Below are positions 23,704 to 36,600 of a stretch of 64,000 nucleotides of DNA, piece after piece (the stretch's first letter is position 1; each line of letters opens with the position of its first letter). The notes below the pieces were generated by a model. That model was given only the letters and a program-made list of their open reading frames with translations. It ran no database searches and was not told the DNA's origin. The position numbers and the translations under genes were made by a program. This stretch comes from Nymphaea colorata (Eukaryota; Streptophyta; Magnoliopsida; Nymphaeales; Nymphaeaceae), in contig NC_045143.1 in NCBI RefSeq assembly GCF_008831285.2, forward strand, positions 11,419,503 to 11,483,502, written 5' to 3'.

Positions 23704-24200
23704 TTTTCTTCATTGTTGGGGTCTTGGTGGTTTGGCTTCCTCCACCAAATCCATGTGCAGACATTGGTAAACATGTCCCAGGGACCATGAGCCAGCGTAG
23801 TGGAATCAAATGTCTCACCTGTGCTTATCCTTTATCTATTCCAGCACAAGATGTTTAACAATATGTTTAGGAACAGACGAGGGCTTGGCGCTTATCGTGT
23901 AAGTGTTCAAGCATTCTATCCTGGGCCAATGTCTCTGCGACTTCTTCTTTTACTCTGGCCCCTGGCGATCGAGCTGATATGCTAGTTTTTTCTCTTCCAT
24001 AGTATGTGTCGTCTCAAAACATGCTACTACATTGTGTGCTTTTAGGGCTTGCACTTTTATTATGTTTTCCTCCTTCAACCCACCAATGAAAGCCCCAATA
24101 TTCAATGCTTCGATGAGCCAGCAGTGGGCCATGGTGTTGATGTTTTCAAATTGTTCTTCGTATTCCATCTTAGTAGATTTTTGTTGGATCTTTGAAAGCT
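23704..24200 (-). mobile_element. Ty3/gypsy relic, Gag part (upstream half, minus strand)
   Basis: A minus-strand frame at 23950-24168 contains MEYEEQFENINTM and GAFIGGLKEENIIKVQALKA, classic Retrotrans_gag landmarks of plant Ty3/gypsy. Closer to the copia element a degenerate zinc-knuckle region reads FHYAGSWSLGH (family C-F-x-C-x4-x-GH-x-C) near 23750-23800. This is the 5' half of the element whose protease and RT lie at 18240-18872. No LTR for this element was identified. Confidence 0.75.
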
Positions 24201-26634
24201 CAAGCTTCTGACGGCAATGTTAGGACCTCTGCATCGGCAAGGGTTTGGTTGAGCTTCTTATCTAGAGAGGGGCGCTGCGAAGAAATGTTGGACCCTTTGG
24301 GTTCGAATTTTTTTTTTATCTTTTTTCATGATAAAAGGTGAACATTTATCATGGTAAATGTTTACTCTTTCTGCACATCTCTTTCTACTTCACCTCAGAA
24401 TGAGGATAAATACAACCTGCGATGTGTTTTTGTTTGCTTTCAAACGCACCCTAAGTGATAGATTCAAACTTGTTTTTGTCAATATTAATATGCATCACAG
24501 TGGTAGGAAGAAAAAGGAGGTTTATAGCTGCAGTCTCTTGTTGCAGAGGCCTTTTTGAAGGATCACTAGCAAACGGCACCCGCAAAAGAGGGCAAAAGTA
24601 CCTCTTTTGTCCTGCACGCATAAAAATATGAAACTCTTATCCTGATCTTGTTTTTTCTTCTGCCCTTATTTTGTGCCTCTCGTTTTCCATTAAAATGATC
24701 CAATGAAGAAATTAGAAGGTTGTTCTTAGACGGTTCTTAGTAACTTATAATTGAATTATGAAGCTATAGAATAATTGTAGTATTCTTTGTGAACAGAAAA
24801 TTTCTCATCAAGGAATGCAATCTCATGGGTGTGGAAATGTGTGTTTGCTTTAACATATTCCCAAGTATTATGCGTTTTTTACTTTACTTTTTGCTGTATG
24901 GGCTTACAAAATTACGATAAATTTTGCGCTTCTTGTGGGAAAAGCCATTTTATTTGTTTGTCATGAAAGGGCAGAATTGTATGACATGACTGGACTATGT
25001 AGTCCCAACTCAACTACTTGCACCTGAACTAGGATAGATGAGCTTGCGTATGGGACATGCTAGTAGTGTCAGTGGTTTTATTCCACCTTTTGGAAATTTT
25101 GTATGATAAAACTAATCCAATCGCTTATAGTGGTTGCCATGTTTTTCAAGTTTCCTTTTCCTTATTCTAAGGGCCACATTTTTTTGTGGATCCCAAGTTA
25201 GGCCCTCGGAAGAAATATTAGGATGATATAACAATGTAAACATTTGAATCCAAACTTTGCGTTTTCTACGCCCAGATCCTACTTTGAGTTCAAGTCCAAA
25301 TCAGCAATGTTTGATTACTTGATGTGGCAATGGGTATTATTCAAATGAGATTTTTTTTAATGTCTTTCTTACGTCCAAATCATCCCATCCAATTGAGTCC
25401 GGCCAATAAGTTTTTTTTTTGTTTAATTAAAAAAATTAAAGAAATTAAAATAAATTGCTACGCTTACATATATATCTCTTTGTATCTTTTTTCACAAGAT
25501 GACCAACATCCACAAACACCAAGTGGTTTCCCTTACAACTTTTAACTCAACAAATAACATATCAGTTTTCAAGTTGCTTATGAGATACAACAATTGCTTT
25601 GCTTTTGTCCCCAACTATAGATGTAAGCTTCTGAGAATAAAACAATTGCTTTGATTTCTGCCCTGAACACAAGTGCAAACATGAGACTTAATTGCACTTT
25701 AGACAACATCGAGTGACAAGCATGCCATTTACAATGACTGTTATAAGTAATACTTCATTTTGAAAGTCAAGGCATTTAACTGCGATCTGTTTAATCAAAT
25801 ATCCGCAATTTAACTATGGAATTCGCTTAGTTCCAGCATAATCACAAAATTTGTGCAATCTCTCCAACTCAAACATCGTAGTGAATAAAGTGAAAACGCT
25901 CATTATATATATATTTAAAGACGGTTCAATGTATTGAACTAACTTTAAAACAACCTGAAAAGGACAGAAAGGCTAAGAAAAATAGAGCATAAGTTGAAAG
26001 AAAACAAAGTGCCCAAGTTGGACACAACCTTGTTATATTGATATCAAATGCCCAATACCAATAAGAACCATCCCACATAACAAATTACTATCTCTAAAAG
26101 CGTTTCTCCGCTACACGGGCACGTGTGTGCATAGGATGAAGACATGGCGTTAACAGTTCTGCGTAAGGATGCGAATGAATTAAATTCAAATTGGATTAGA
26201 CCTTAACTGTATTCATTTTTTCAGATGTTCATATATTTAGATTCGAATATGAACGAAAAAGAATATCTGAATCTAAAATCCAGTTTTTGCAATCTGAATT
26301 TGATCCAAATCCTATTTTTACGTTCATATCTGAATTTGAACCGAATCTGGCTGCTTTGCATTGGGTATAGAATATTCATTTAAAACTAAATCTGATCCAT
26401 ATTTATATCTGAATCTGAATCCGATTGGATGTTATATCTTAAATTTAAGTTGGCTCTTATCTCTTAATCGGATATCAATTTTTTTTTATATCTGGTTTTT
26501 TGGGAATGGTCTGGTCGGATATCTGATCCGGGTAGAGTATTTTGACATCTGAAGATGCAAACAGAAATACAAGTGGTGTCACCATGGCGCCTCACTAAAA
26601 TACTTCTCAGCCTCCCTGCTGAACTCTGGCTTTT

Positions 26635-26679
<45 letters not shown>

Positions 26680-27500
26680 AAAAGCTACCACCGTCCTCCA
26701 GCTGAGGAGCATGGAACAACAAAGAAGCCCTGTGGCTGGGTTTCTATAGCTGGTGGAAGAAAAAGAAAAGGAGAAGGAAAGAAAAGGAGAGAATGCAGAA
26801 GAGTCTCTGACTTTGGAAACAGACAAAAAAAGGGCTGTAATGTGAGATGGGGAAAGGAGCTTGTAGCAAGACAAGATAGGGAACGGAGAGCGATTGAAAG
26901 GGGAAGGGGAAAGCAAAAGGGTGCAAGGGAAAGGTCTCTCTCGACACCTCTAGCATGCTGAAAAGGCTAGAGCGTAGAAATCTGTAATTTTGTTTATATC
27001 TTACTGAAAAAAAAAAGTTTCTAATAAGCCAATGACATTATTACCTTTCTTGTCGTTGCTTTTTTTTATCATAAACGTGTCACACTTTTATGATTTAAAT
27101 GCTCATATCCACTAAACCAGCCAATAAACATTTGCAGGCAACGTTGTAAATGTTGATTTCTGTAGCATTTTGGAAACTTCACCAGATATGTTCTATCAGC
27201 CCATACCCACAATTGATTGTACAATTCTGTTCTACTTTTGTTCTCTTTTATTCTTTTCATTTTTTTGTGTTTTCATAAGAAATAACACAATAGGTCACTT
27301 GACTGGTGTTCTTGGAACATCAGAAACAAAGATGTCCTGTTCTGCTACTTCCATAACAAAGTTAACCTGTGCCATTAGAACAAGCAGGTGAACGTCTCTA
27401 GCAATTCGATTATGTCATGTTGGTATTTGCATAGATAGGGACAGATACGTGTTGCCACACTATCTGGTTGGCCGATAACAGTTCCGAAGGAAGGACTTGT
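24201..27500. other. AT-rich intergenic DNA with repeats, no gene seen
   Basis: No protein-like frame or RNA gene recognised. The stretch 26160-26545 is built from degenerate TCTGAATC / GATTCGAA / ATCCGATT words, with GGATATCTGATCCGGGT at its right end, which suggests an old repeat element. A long GA microsatellite follows at 26638. Confidence 0.55.
26638..26676. repeat. (GA)n microsatellite
   Basis: Perfect run of about 39 bp. Long open frames across it on both strands are artefacts of the repeat. Confidence 0.95.
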
Positions 27501-28620
27501 TATTTTGGATTTTCATCAACCAACAACTATGCTGCTTGCAGGAACCCATAAGGCTCCCTCCTTTGGAAAAATCAATGGAGGTCTTAGCAAAGCATTATCG
27601 TATGGAAGTCTAAGATGAGTGTGACTGGCTTGGATGTTGTTACCTTCAATTGGTGAGCAAGCACACGATTCCTTACAAAAACCAAGTCTCCTGTCTCGAT
27701 GTTCGGCAGCCAAGCTTTTAGTTTCTGCATATGTCCTACAGTCAGCGGCACGGAAAAAGTTCTCGCATTCGATTGAGAGATATGGACGAAACAGACGATG
27801 GCGGACGAGCAGCAGAAATCGGGAGCCTCCTCACTTTGTACATGCAGCAGAAGACGGATGAGCAGCATTAGAGGATGGCGTTTGATACGGGCTTGAGGTT
27901 GCGTGTGATAGCCTCAAATATCTGAAGCTGCATAAAAATGTGCATTAAACTAAAGATCTCAACATGTTAAAAACCATGAATTTCAAGCCGGATAAAAAGA
28001 GTCCCACCTTCAATTCATGGAACCTCATATCGCTGCGGATAAAGCAAACAAAACCTGCCCGTGGTAACCCACCGAAAACGGAACTGCTTTCAACGATATT
28101 CCGGAACGCGAGGACAATGCTTTTCGCGCGTTCCAGAATCGGCGTGTTTGTCATAATATTCAATCCCAGAACGGCGCTGATCCTGATCCGCCGTTCATGG
28201 GCATATCAAACGCCCTGTAAGAAAGCTAGAGAGAGGAAACACCGGTGGCGCATGCTGCGGCGAAGGTAACCATTTGCCTTCCAGACTGAAAAGCTAGGGT
28301 TTAAGAAACCCTCGTAAACGACCTTCGCTATCTTCTTTTTGGCGTTCAGCCGCTCTTCAATTGGTTGTTCAATCGAATTCAAGAAGAGACAAATTCTCTG
28401 ACCACCATTGCATCTCTCTAACCGATCCGCCCCCTCTGAGCCCTCTCCCTCTCTCTCATTTTTCGTTGGCGAGGCTTTCCGTTTGCCGGCGAGGCTCCAT
28501 AGAAATGAAAGGAACGGCCAAATCACAAGTGGTAAACGACCGACCGGCTGACAGGTTCATGGAGAAAGAGAGAGAGGGAGAGATTTAAATGATCAAGGTG
28601 CGCTGCATCGCTCGGCGTGC
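27500..28620. other. GC-richer, CpG-containing patch without recognised gene
   Basis: This patch stands out from the AT-rich neighbourhood. Short frames exist on both strands (for example minus-strand 72 aa at 27945-28163 and 94 aa at 27584-27868), with possible splice signals, but I recognise none. With the telo-box pair at 28296-28312 it could be the promoter and first exon of a gene or a gene remnant. No coding call is made. Confidence 0.3.
28296..28312. promoter_or_regulatory. Inverted telo-box pair AGGGTTT-AAG-AAACCCT
   Basis: Two perfect telo-box cores (AAACCCT) in opposite orientation, three bases apart. Telo-boxes are common in plant promoters near transcription starts of translation and cell-growth genes. 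The nearest downstream start on the plus strand is more than 2 kb away, so the regulated gene is unknown. Confidence 0.4.
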
Positions 28621-29350
28621 AGGAGCGTAGTTGAAGAACTCCATTAACGTACTCTTTTTCTCCATTTGATTGTGAACGGTGTCGAATTCCTTCGGAATTA
28701 AAATTTCGAACTACTGGACTTGAATCTTGAATAATCTTAACTAAAATTGATGTGGAAAACTTTGTTCGTACACCCAAATATTAACGGGCGGTGGTAGGTG
28801 GAGTGTTGCCACAGAGGTCTACAAAAAAATTTATTTTCATAATGAAACTGCATATCATTTTTTCTCATTCATGCCCTTTAAAATTTTAAAGTTATACAAT
28901 TCATGCCCCTTAACCAAAATTCTCTGGTTCTGCAGTGAACAGTTTAGATTGGCTTTATTGATGAATTTTTAAAGCTACCTGTCATCTATTGATTTTTAAT
29001 ATATATATATATATACACACAGGCCATAACTACCTTATCATTTGCATAGGCCCCAAGCATTAAAGTTTGGGTTTGGCTTGCACATTAACAATGGATGCAT
29101 GATTGCTAGTGTCACGACATGGTTCCTACCATATTAACTCTTTTATTTATTTCAACCTGAAGGCCTTGAATTGAATCTCTAGCTAACTGCGCATTGTTCT
29201 TGCTAACTATAAGAAAAAATCAACACGTGCTATTACACACATCAAACTAATAACTTTAAGTATCTTCAATACACCATAGACTATAGACTTCCAGGCGTAA
29301 AAAATTCAACAACTTTTACACTAATAGCTGAGTGTGATAATACAGTCGGG

Positions 29351-29383
<33 letters not shown>

Positions 29384-30240
29384 TTATTTTTCCAAGTTCT
29401 TTTATGACAAAATAGATATAAATGCAAACTACATGTTTAAAACATATAGGCTTAAAAACCACGGTTTCAAAAATGTATGACCAATTAAAATAAAAAACCA
29501 GCCTCGTTTTAAGTTTTTATAAAAATATTATCTACACGTTTAAAACTTAAGATTTTTAACCCCAGAGTGTTTTAAATGCAAAGACCACGTCCTTGAAGTA
29601 GATTGCAAAAAAAAGGAAAAAAAAAACAGTGAAATTGTTCAAAATGAATATGGTACATCACATATCTGTTGTGTATACTACTAGATTTTTTCTTATAACA
29701 TTCATAATAAGCATGGCAATTAATGGTATCTGTTGATTTAGTAAGTGCCGGAATAATTTCAATTATCATATGCCTAGTGCTTGTGTGTATATACAAAAAG
29801 TATAAACGTCTTACTACAACTTACTTTTGCTAGATCTTAGGCCCCACACAAATTAGTAAAAGCGCCCTGCTCGATCCAAACTACTAGATGTGTCCTTCCA
29901 TTACAAAGAAGTAAAATTTTTTATCCCTCGATCACAGCGGGATTTGAGCCATATTAATCTGTACAGAAAATATCAAGCATTGAAAATCATCTAATAAACT
30001 ACTAAGAAATCCAAAATTTTAAACGAAAAGCACCAAAACTTTTCTTTTTCTGTGTCCAAACTATCAAGACTTGCACATGAAATATGCAACGAATCCTCCA
30101 TTATTGATTCAGAATATGCATAAAAATGGTGCCTTAAATGCATCGTTGTTAAAAATTTCAAGGTATATGTTCTGCCATTACGGAGGAAGCAAAGTATCGA
30201 ATGAAAAATGAAACCCGTCTCCTTTCTGACATCACCACAT
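28621..30240. other. AT-rich intergenic DNA upstream of the hydrolase-like gene
   Basis: Contains AT runs near 29000 and a compound (AT)n(AG)n microsatellite at 29350-29383. No gene, RNA or complete mobile element recognised. Confidence 0.6.
29350..29383. repeat. Compound (AT)n(AG)n microsatellite
   Basis: An AT run of about 20 bp passes directly into an AG run of about 14 bp. Confidence 0.9.
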
Positions 30241-30683
30241 CATCATCGTATTCCAAACAGAATCCGAACGGTGCTCTCTATTTTTAAGGCCATTAAAGGA
30301 ATTTGAAAAGGCCTGCATGATCCTATTTTTCCCCGTTCCAGTAGAGAGAGAGAGAGAGAGTGGCATCCCTTACTTTTTCTTCGTTCACTGAGTATTTCTC
30401 TCCCATTTCGGTGGTTAGGTCGACGCCTTTCAAATAGCCTCACACACCAACACAGTCGCTGCCTAACACCACTCCCCTTCATCTGCCTGTCATCTTCTTT
30501 TACTTTAGCGTTTTGGATCCATTCAGTGACTACCCATTTCAGGATCGACTGGCCAAATTCGGTTTCACTCATATGCTGATTCATCAAGAAGTCGTAATGG
30601 AAGAGTTTCCTACCAAGATCGACCTCCTGCGATAGTGGGGAGGCTTCATGTCCGACTGTGAGCCCTAATCCATTCTCCTGCCC
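30241..30683 (+). promoter_or_regulatory. Promoter/5' UTR region of the hydrolase-like gene
   Basis: The region includes a GA run at 30341-30360, a common feature of plant core promoters and leaders. A short upstream reading frame at 30648-30668 (six codons, MSDCEP) ends 15 bp before the main ATG and could modulate initiation. The start at 30684 is preferred because [10 protein letters not shown] resembles the family N-terminus (MGHKKR). Confidence 0.45.
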
Positions 30684-33600
30684 ATGGGTGGTCACCACAA
30701 GAAGCGAACTGCTGCTACTGCTCATCGTCCTGCCGTCGGCCGCGGCGGACCGGCCGAATCCCCGCAGTTCATCCGCGGCGATGGGTTACCGGCGTCTGGT
30801 GGTGGTGGCGGCTCGCCTGCGATGGTTGTCTCGGTGCCGGACCCTGGGCAAGGGTTTCCAGGTGCCTGTGGAGAAGAAGAAGCTCCCATCGGAAGATTGG
30901 GAGTGGCGTTGACGGTGGCAGGGAGCGATCCCGTCAAATTGCCGGCGTTGGCAGCCAGCAGAGCCGTTCCGGATGCATCGGTCAAGGCTGACTGCGAGAA
31001 AGCGTTGATTGCGCTGAGGCGGGGGAACCACACCAAGGCGTTGAGGCTCATGAAGGAAGCCTGCGTGCGCCATGAGAACTCGGCTCTTCCGTATCGAGTT
31101 CACGGCACCATCTGCGTGAAAATCGCGTCACTGATCGAGGACTCTAATGCGAAACAAAGGCACCTCAAGAACGCGATTGATTACGCTAAGAAGGCCGTGC
31201 TTCTGTCGCCGAACTCGATTGAGTTCGCGCATTTCTATGCGAGTCTTCTCTATGAGGCCGCGAACGACAGCAAGGGCTACGAGGAGGTGGTTCAGGAGTG
31301 CGAGAGGGCGATCGCGATCCAGGATCCTATCGACCCCGCGAAGGAGAGCTTGCAGGAAGAGAGCCAGCAGAGGCACCCAACACCGCAGGCGAGAATCGCT
31401 CACGTACAGCAGGAATTGAGGGCTCTTGTTCAGAAGTCGAACATTGCATCGATCTCGACGTGGATGAAGAATTTGGGCAACGGTGCGGGCGGCGAGGAGA
31501 AGTTCAGGCTGATACCCATTCGGCCGGTGGCCACTGAGGACCCCATGGAGGTGAGATTGGTTCAGAGCAGACGCCCTAACGAGATCAAGAAGGTGACGAA
31601 GACGCCGGAGGAGCGGAGGAAGGAGATTGAAGTTCGGGTTGCTGCTGCGAGAATCTTGCAGCAGAAATCCGATTCCCAGCCGCAGACTCCACCGGCCGAC
31701 GGTAAGCCGTACGGATCGGCAGGTTCACACAGAGGAGACTCTCGCCGGAGGACGATGAACAGTAGAAAGATGTCTTCCAAAGAGAGGATGGATCGCATTC
31801 GGTCCTTCTGGCAAGACATGGATGCGGAGAAGAGGAGGGGCCTCCTCGAAGTGAATGTGGGCGAGTTGAAGCTGCATTGCACGTCCCTGACGTCGCCATC
31901 ATCTTCTCCATTGGCATCGTCTACGAAGGATGGTGTGGTTGCAATCGACTTGCTAACAGAAGCGCTTTCTTTCGCAGAGAACAACAAGACTTGGAGCTTC
32001 TGGGCGTGCTGTCAGTGCGGAGCCAAGTTCGTAGACAGCGAGTCCCATATGCATCACGTAGTTCGCGAGCACATGAGCGATCTCTCGCAGAAACTGCAGG
32101 CCGCATTGCCGCAGGAGGTTGACACGGAGTGGGTTGAACTCCTGCTGAACGGCAGCTGGAAGCCTGTGGATGTCGACGCTGCCCTGAAATTGCTAGCCCG
32201 TTCTTGTGGTGGCGGTTTTCCGATAGAAGACGGCGTTGGATTGCGGCCTACAACTGACCACCACTCTGCTCCGGATGAAAATTCCAACAATGAACGCGAA
32301 GATAAATCAGATGACGACGTGGTGAAGAAGTTCCAGAACTGTACGATGTCCGATCAAACTGAAGTACAAGATGGAGGTGTATCAAGAGAGAGCAACAAAG
32401 AGACTATTAATTCAGATTCCGAGCTTGTGGATGGGGAGAAGCAATCAAGGAAGATGCTTTTATCTCAAGAATGGCCGTTGGCAGATGATCCCGAACGACT
32501 TAAGCTGCTTGAAAAAATTCATGGTTTGTTCCTCTTACTAATTAGACACAAGTGTCTAGCTGCTAGTCATCTTAACAAAGTTATACAATATGTGATCGAG
32601 GAACTTCAAGGGCTCATGTTAGATTCTTTGCTAAATCATGCTGTTGGTTTGATTCCTCTTTGTATATGCTTCCTGGGTGCCGCCCAGCTCCGAAAAGTGC
32701 TCAAGTTCTTGCAGGAGTTGTCCCATTCTTGCGGACTTAGTAGGTACTCGGAGAAGAGCACCTCTGCTGATGCTACTCATAGTTCTGAAGGAGATGGAAT
32801 ACGAGAACAGATTGTTCTGAGTGACAGTTCATCACTTCTTCGTTTGGATGAACAGTCACTAAGTGACCCAATTGCGAATTTATCATATAGTAGGATGAAA
32901 CCTGGTGAAGGGGTCGATGGCAGGGGAAGACAGAGTGAGGATGGGATTCTGGATTCCGACACCGTGTTCTCATGGATTATCAACAACCCATCTCCTCTTG
33001 AGCAAATGGTGGGATGGCAGCGATCTAGAGAAGAGAAGATGCATAAAGGACAGGAAATCCTTCAGATGCTTGAGAAAGAGTTTTACCTTTTACAGAGCTT
33101 ATGTGAGAGGAAGTGTGAACATTTGAATTATGAGGAAGCGTTGAATAATGTTGAAAACCTGTGCATCGATGAGCTTAAGAAAAGAGAGCAGAACACGAAG
33201 GTTATGCCTTGTAGTTATGAGGCAATACTGAGGAAGTGGCAGGAAGAGATGGCTGAAGGAGAAAACCACTCTCTTTTTGCAAATAGTAGGCTTGAGCTTG
33301 ATGTTGTCACGAATGTACTTAAAGAGGCACAAGCGCTGAATGCAACTCAGTTTAGGTATGATGAAAATGTCACATCTCATCTCTGTGATGTGGAGAGTGC
33401 CGAAGATGGTGAGTGGAAGATGCAGGATTTGATGAACCAAATGGATTCTTGCATCGACGAAGCCATTCGGGGACAGAAGGAACAGTTATCTTTGGAGGTT
33501 CATTTTACTTATATCTTGCAGTTCAAATCAAACATTCCGAAATTTGTCATGTTTCTGAGTTTGATATGTATGGTTGCTTATCCTGCAGCTCAACAAAATT

Positions 33601-36600
33601 GATGCTAGGATCATGCGGAATGTTTATAGCATGCAGCAATTGGAGATCAAGATGGGCCCAATTTGTGCCCTTGATTATCGGGCAGTTATTCTGCCGCTTA
33701 CAAAGTCATTCTTGAGGGTTTGGATTTATTCTTCAAAATGTTTCACATTTCTTTTTCTCGTGATTGAACTTTCTTTTCATATGTTTTCAGTTACTCTGAT
33801 AACTACTCATGGCAGGCCCACCTTGAAGATTTAGTGGAAAAAGATGCAACTGAGAAATCTGATGCTGCGAGAGAAGCTTTTCTAGCTGAGCTTGCACGTG
33901 ATGCACAAAAAAACAGTAACAAAATTTGTGATGTTTCAAAGCAAATGCATGATAAAGCAAAGGATAGGAAAAAAAACAAGGATTACAAAAAATTTAAAGA
34001 TCTGAAGGTTTTATTTTCTTTCGTTGGTTTATTATTTTTTCTGTTTTGGGTAGGAAATGTATAATATTCTTACTTTGTGCTTTGATGTCTTTCTTTCTTT
34101 CAGGTAATGGGTGCCGATGAGCAGTATATCCACAACCACCAAGAGCCACTGTATGTCATGCATGATGCATCTTGATTCTTTAATCATTCTTTATTTTTAT
34201 TTTGCAATTCTGAACTCTTAACTTTACTTGCTGCATTTTTTGCAAGTTTCATTTTAGAGTATAATTTTACTTGTAGTTCTTTCTTTATTATGATCTTGTC
34301 AAAGGATAATTGTGAGCCCCTTATCGGTCATTTGGTTCATCCATTCATAGGGCATTTCCGTCAAAGATGTTTTATGTGGTGCTTGTTGTGGCTAATGATG
34401 AGGCACATCATATCGGTAGGTGGTAGACTTCTGATGTTGTTTTTCACAGTGGATTTAGCTAGGTGTTTTGGACTATATGTCTTTCAGTTTGGACATCAAA
34501 GCAGTGAGATATGTTTTTCTTTCATAGACTGATAGAGTTGTCCCTAATGGTTCATTTCTGCATGGAGCATATTTTGGTGTTTTAGAAGCAGTAGTTTCTG
34601 CTGAGAAAATGTTCTCCAAGACTACAGTGTCAGGCAAAAGGGTTAGTCACTAGTTCCAGGACATGTGTTTGGAAAAGGATCCTAGATCTGTGCTTTAGAA
34701 GTGGCTTAATGTGTGTCAAGAGGGAGACTATCCTGCTATGGCTGGTGCTATATACATATGGTGGGAATGATGGATTGAATTGAACTAGTTTTTGATAAAG
34801 CACGAGCTTCCCTGATCAGCCATATCTGTCTCACCTCAATTGGGCAGCTTTATCTAGAGTCTAGACAAGTTCATGAGTTATGTTCTTGGTTTACCTGCTT
34901 CAATGTTGTATGACAAACTAAACTGGAAGTTGGAAAGTTGATTACCTGCAAAGTGCACAACAACTTCCTTTCATGTATACTTGAGGGGTGAAGTTTGTGT
35001 CTCTTGCCATTCATGTGCTTTAGATAATATTTCAGGCGACTTAAAGTTCTGTGTGAACCCGAGATGGTTCCCTGACTTTTTATACTTGAGGAGACTTGGT
35101 TTTCTTTCTTTCTTCACTCCTGGCCACTCAATGCTAGTGGAAAGGGAAAGGAAAGCCTGGGCATGAGCACTGGTCAAAGAAGCAAAACCACTTTGACTGA
35201 AAAAGCACTCGCAAAGAAACAACAAACCAAGCCCTTGGGGCAAATCTTTACGAACATTAAAGATGGTTAATAATATTTGTTACTACAGCATGCACATATA
35301 TTTAATGTGTAAAGCTACAAGCAGTTGTTGCATGCTCTGACTATCACGTGTAAAACTGTTTCTTTGTATTGTGAAAGCACAAGTTTTTTCCTTTCCCCTA
35401 CTTTTGTTGTCAAGCTAGGCCATTTGTTTGTTCACTTAGTGGAACTTTCAGTTCTTCCAAATGAATGTTGGCATGAACTGTCTTCCCTGCAGTATCGTTG
35501 ATCCGGCTGCTGATAATGAGGAGGGGTTTGGTGTTACCACTGCATTTGGAGATTATGATTCAAAGCTAAGAGAAGAGGAACATAAGTGGATGATTGAGCT
35601 TGAGGCTGAGGAAAAAAAGCTTGAGGAGACTTTAGAGTTTCAGCGGCGTATTGAAGAAGAGGCCAAGCAGAAGCGCTTTGCTGATCAAAACAAAAAAACC
35701 TTCGATCAATGCTTAGAAGTTGTCCCTGGTGGATTGGATCATAATTTTGATTCTGTTGAAGCTGGTAGCCTGGAACTGCATGAGGATCTCAGGGAGCCCA
35801 TGAAGAGAAGCTTAATTCATGATAAATCTTCTAACATTTGCAAGGGAAATGATTTTGGTTCTAAGCAGGGTTTCCAGGCTTCTACCTTGTCAAGTAGTTG
35901 TTTGGACTTTGCTAAACATGACCTATCGCGTGGCCATGAAAAAGCTGAGTTGCTTAGTGGAAATAGGAACCAACATATGGAGGATAATGTGAAGGTGCCA
36001 GAATATTTAGATGAAGTTCCTGTTAGTCATGCATTAAATACTTCTTTTTCAAGCCATTCATCTGGCAGTACTGGGATGACAAAAGTTGCTAAAGCTCAAG
36101 GCCTTTCCAGTGCCAGACGCAAGCCTGGTTAGTCTCCTGATGCCTGTACATTGATCAGTTCTCCTTGATAGCTGAGTTTTGAGTTTGATTTGTATCTTGC
36201 AGGCTTGCCTGATGAAGGGGATTCAGGAGTTTCTTCTTCTGTTCAAAAGACGAGAAGACAAACTCATAAGCCAAGCAATATAGCGGGCGAAAGAACTAAT
36301 AAGATCCCTTCAGTTGATAAAGAAAATCATGGAGGTATGGCACCTAAACTTATTCTGAAAGACCAGACTCAAAATAGGATGCAGGATGCTCCTCATGATG
36401 GAAATGGTAAGAACTCTTTTGATTCAGCTGTCATTAACAATTTGAGAACCGCACAGTCCAATCCCATCAGCAAATTTGGTTTTTTGATTTATTACTGCTT
36501 TACTTATGATTAGTATTGCCTGCAATGACAGCTGAACTATTAAATACCAGTGTTGCGAAGCAAGCGGATTCTGTGATTTCAAAGCTTGAAGATAACCCAG

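Noticed and set aside
26464-26956. Minus-strand frames of 150 and 70 codons rich in Ser/Leu/Phe
   Set aside because: They read through a GA microsatellite and purine-rich flanks; the composition is an artefact of the repeat.
30243-30725. 160-codon minus-strand open frame over the hydrolase-like gene promoter
   Set aside because: It overlaps the 5' UTR and start of the plus-strand gene, crosses GA/CT-rich sequence and shows no family motif; a shadow frame.
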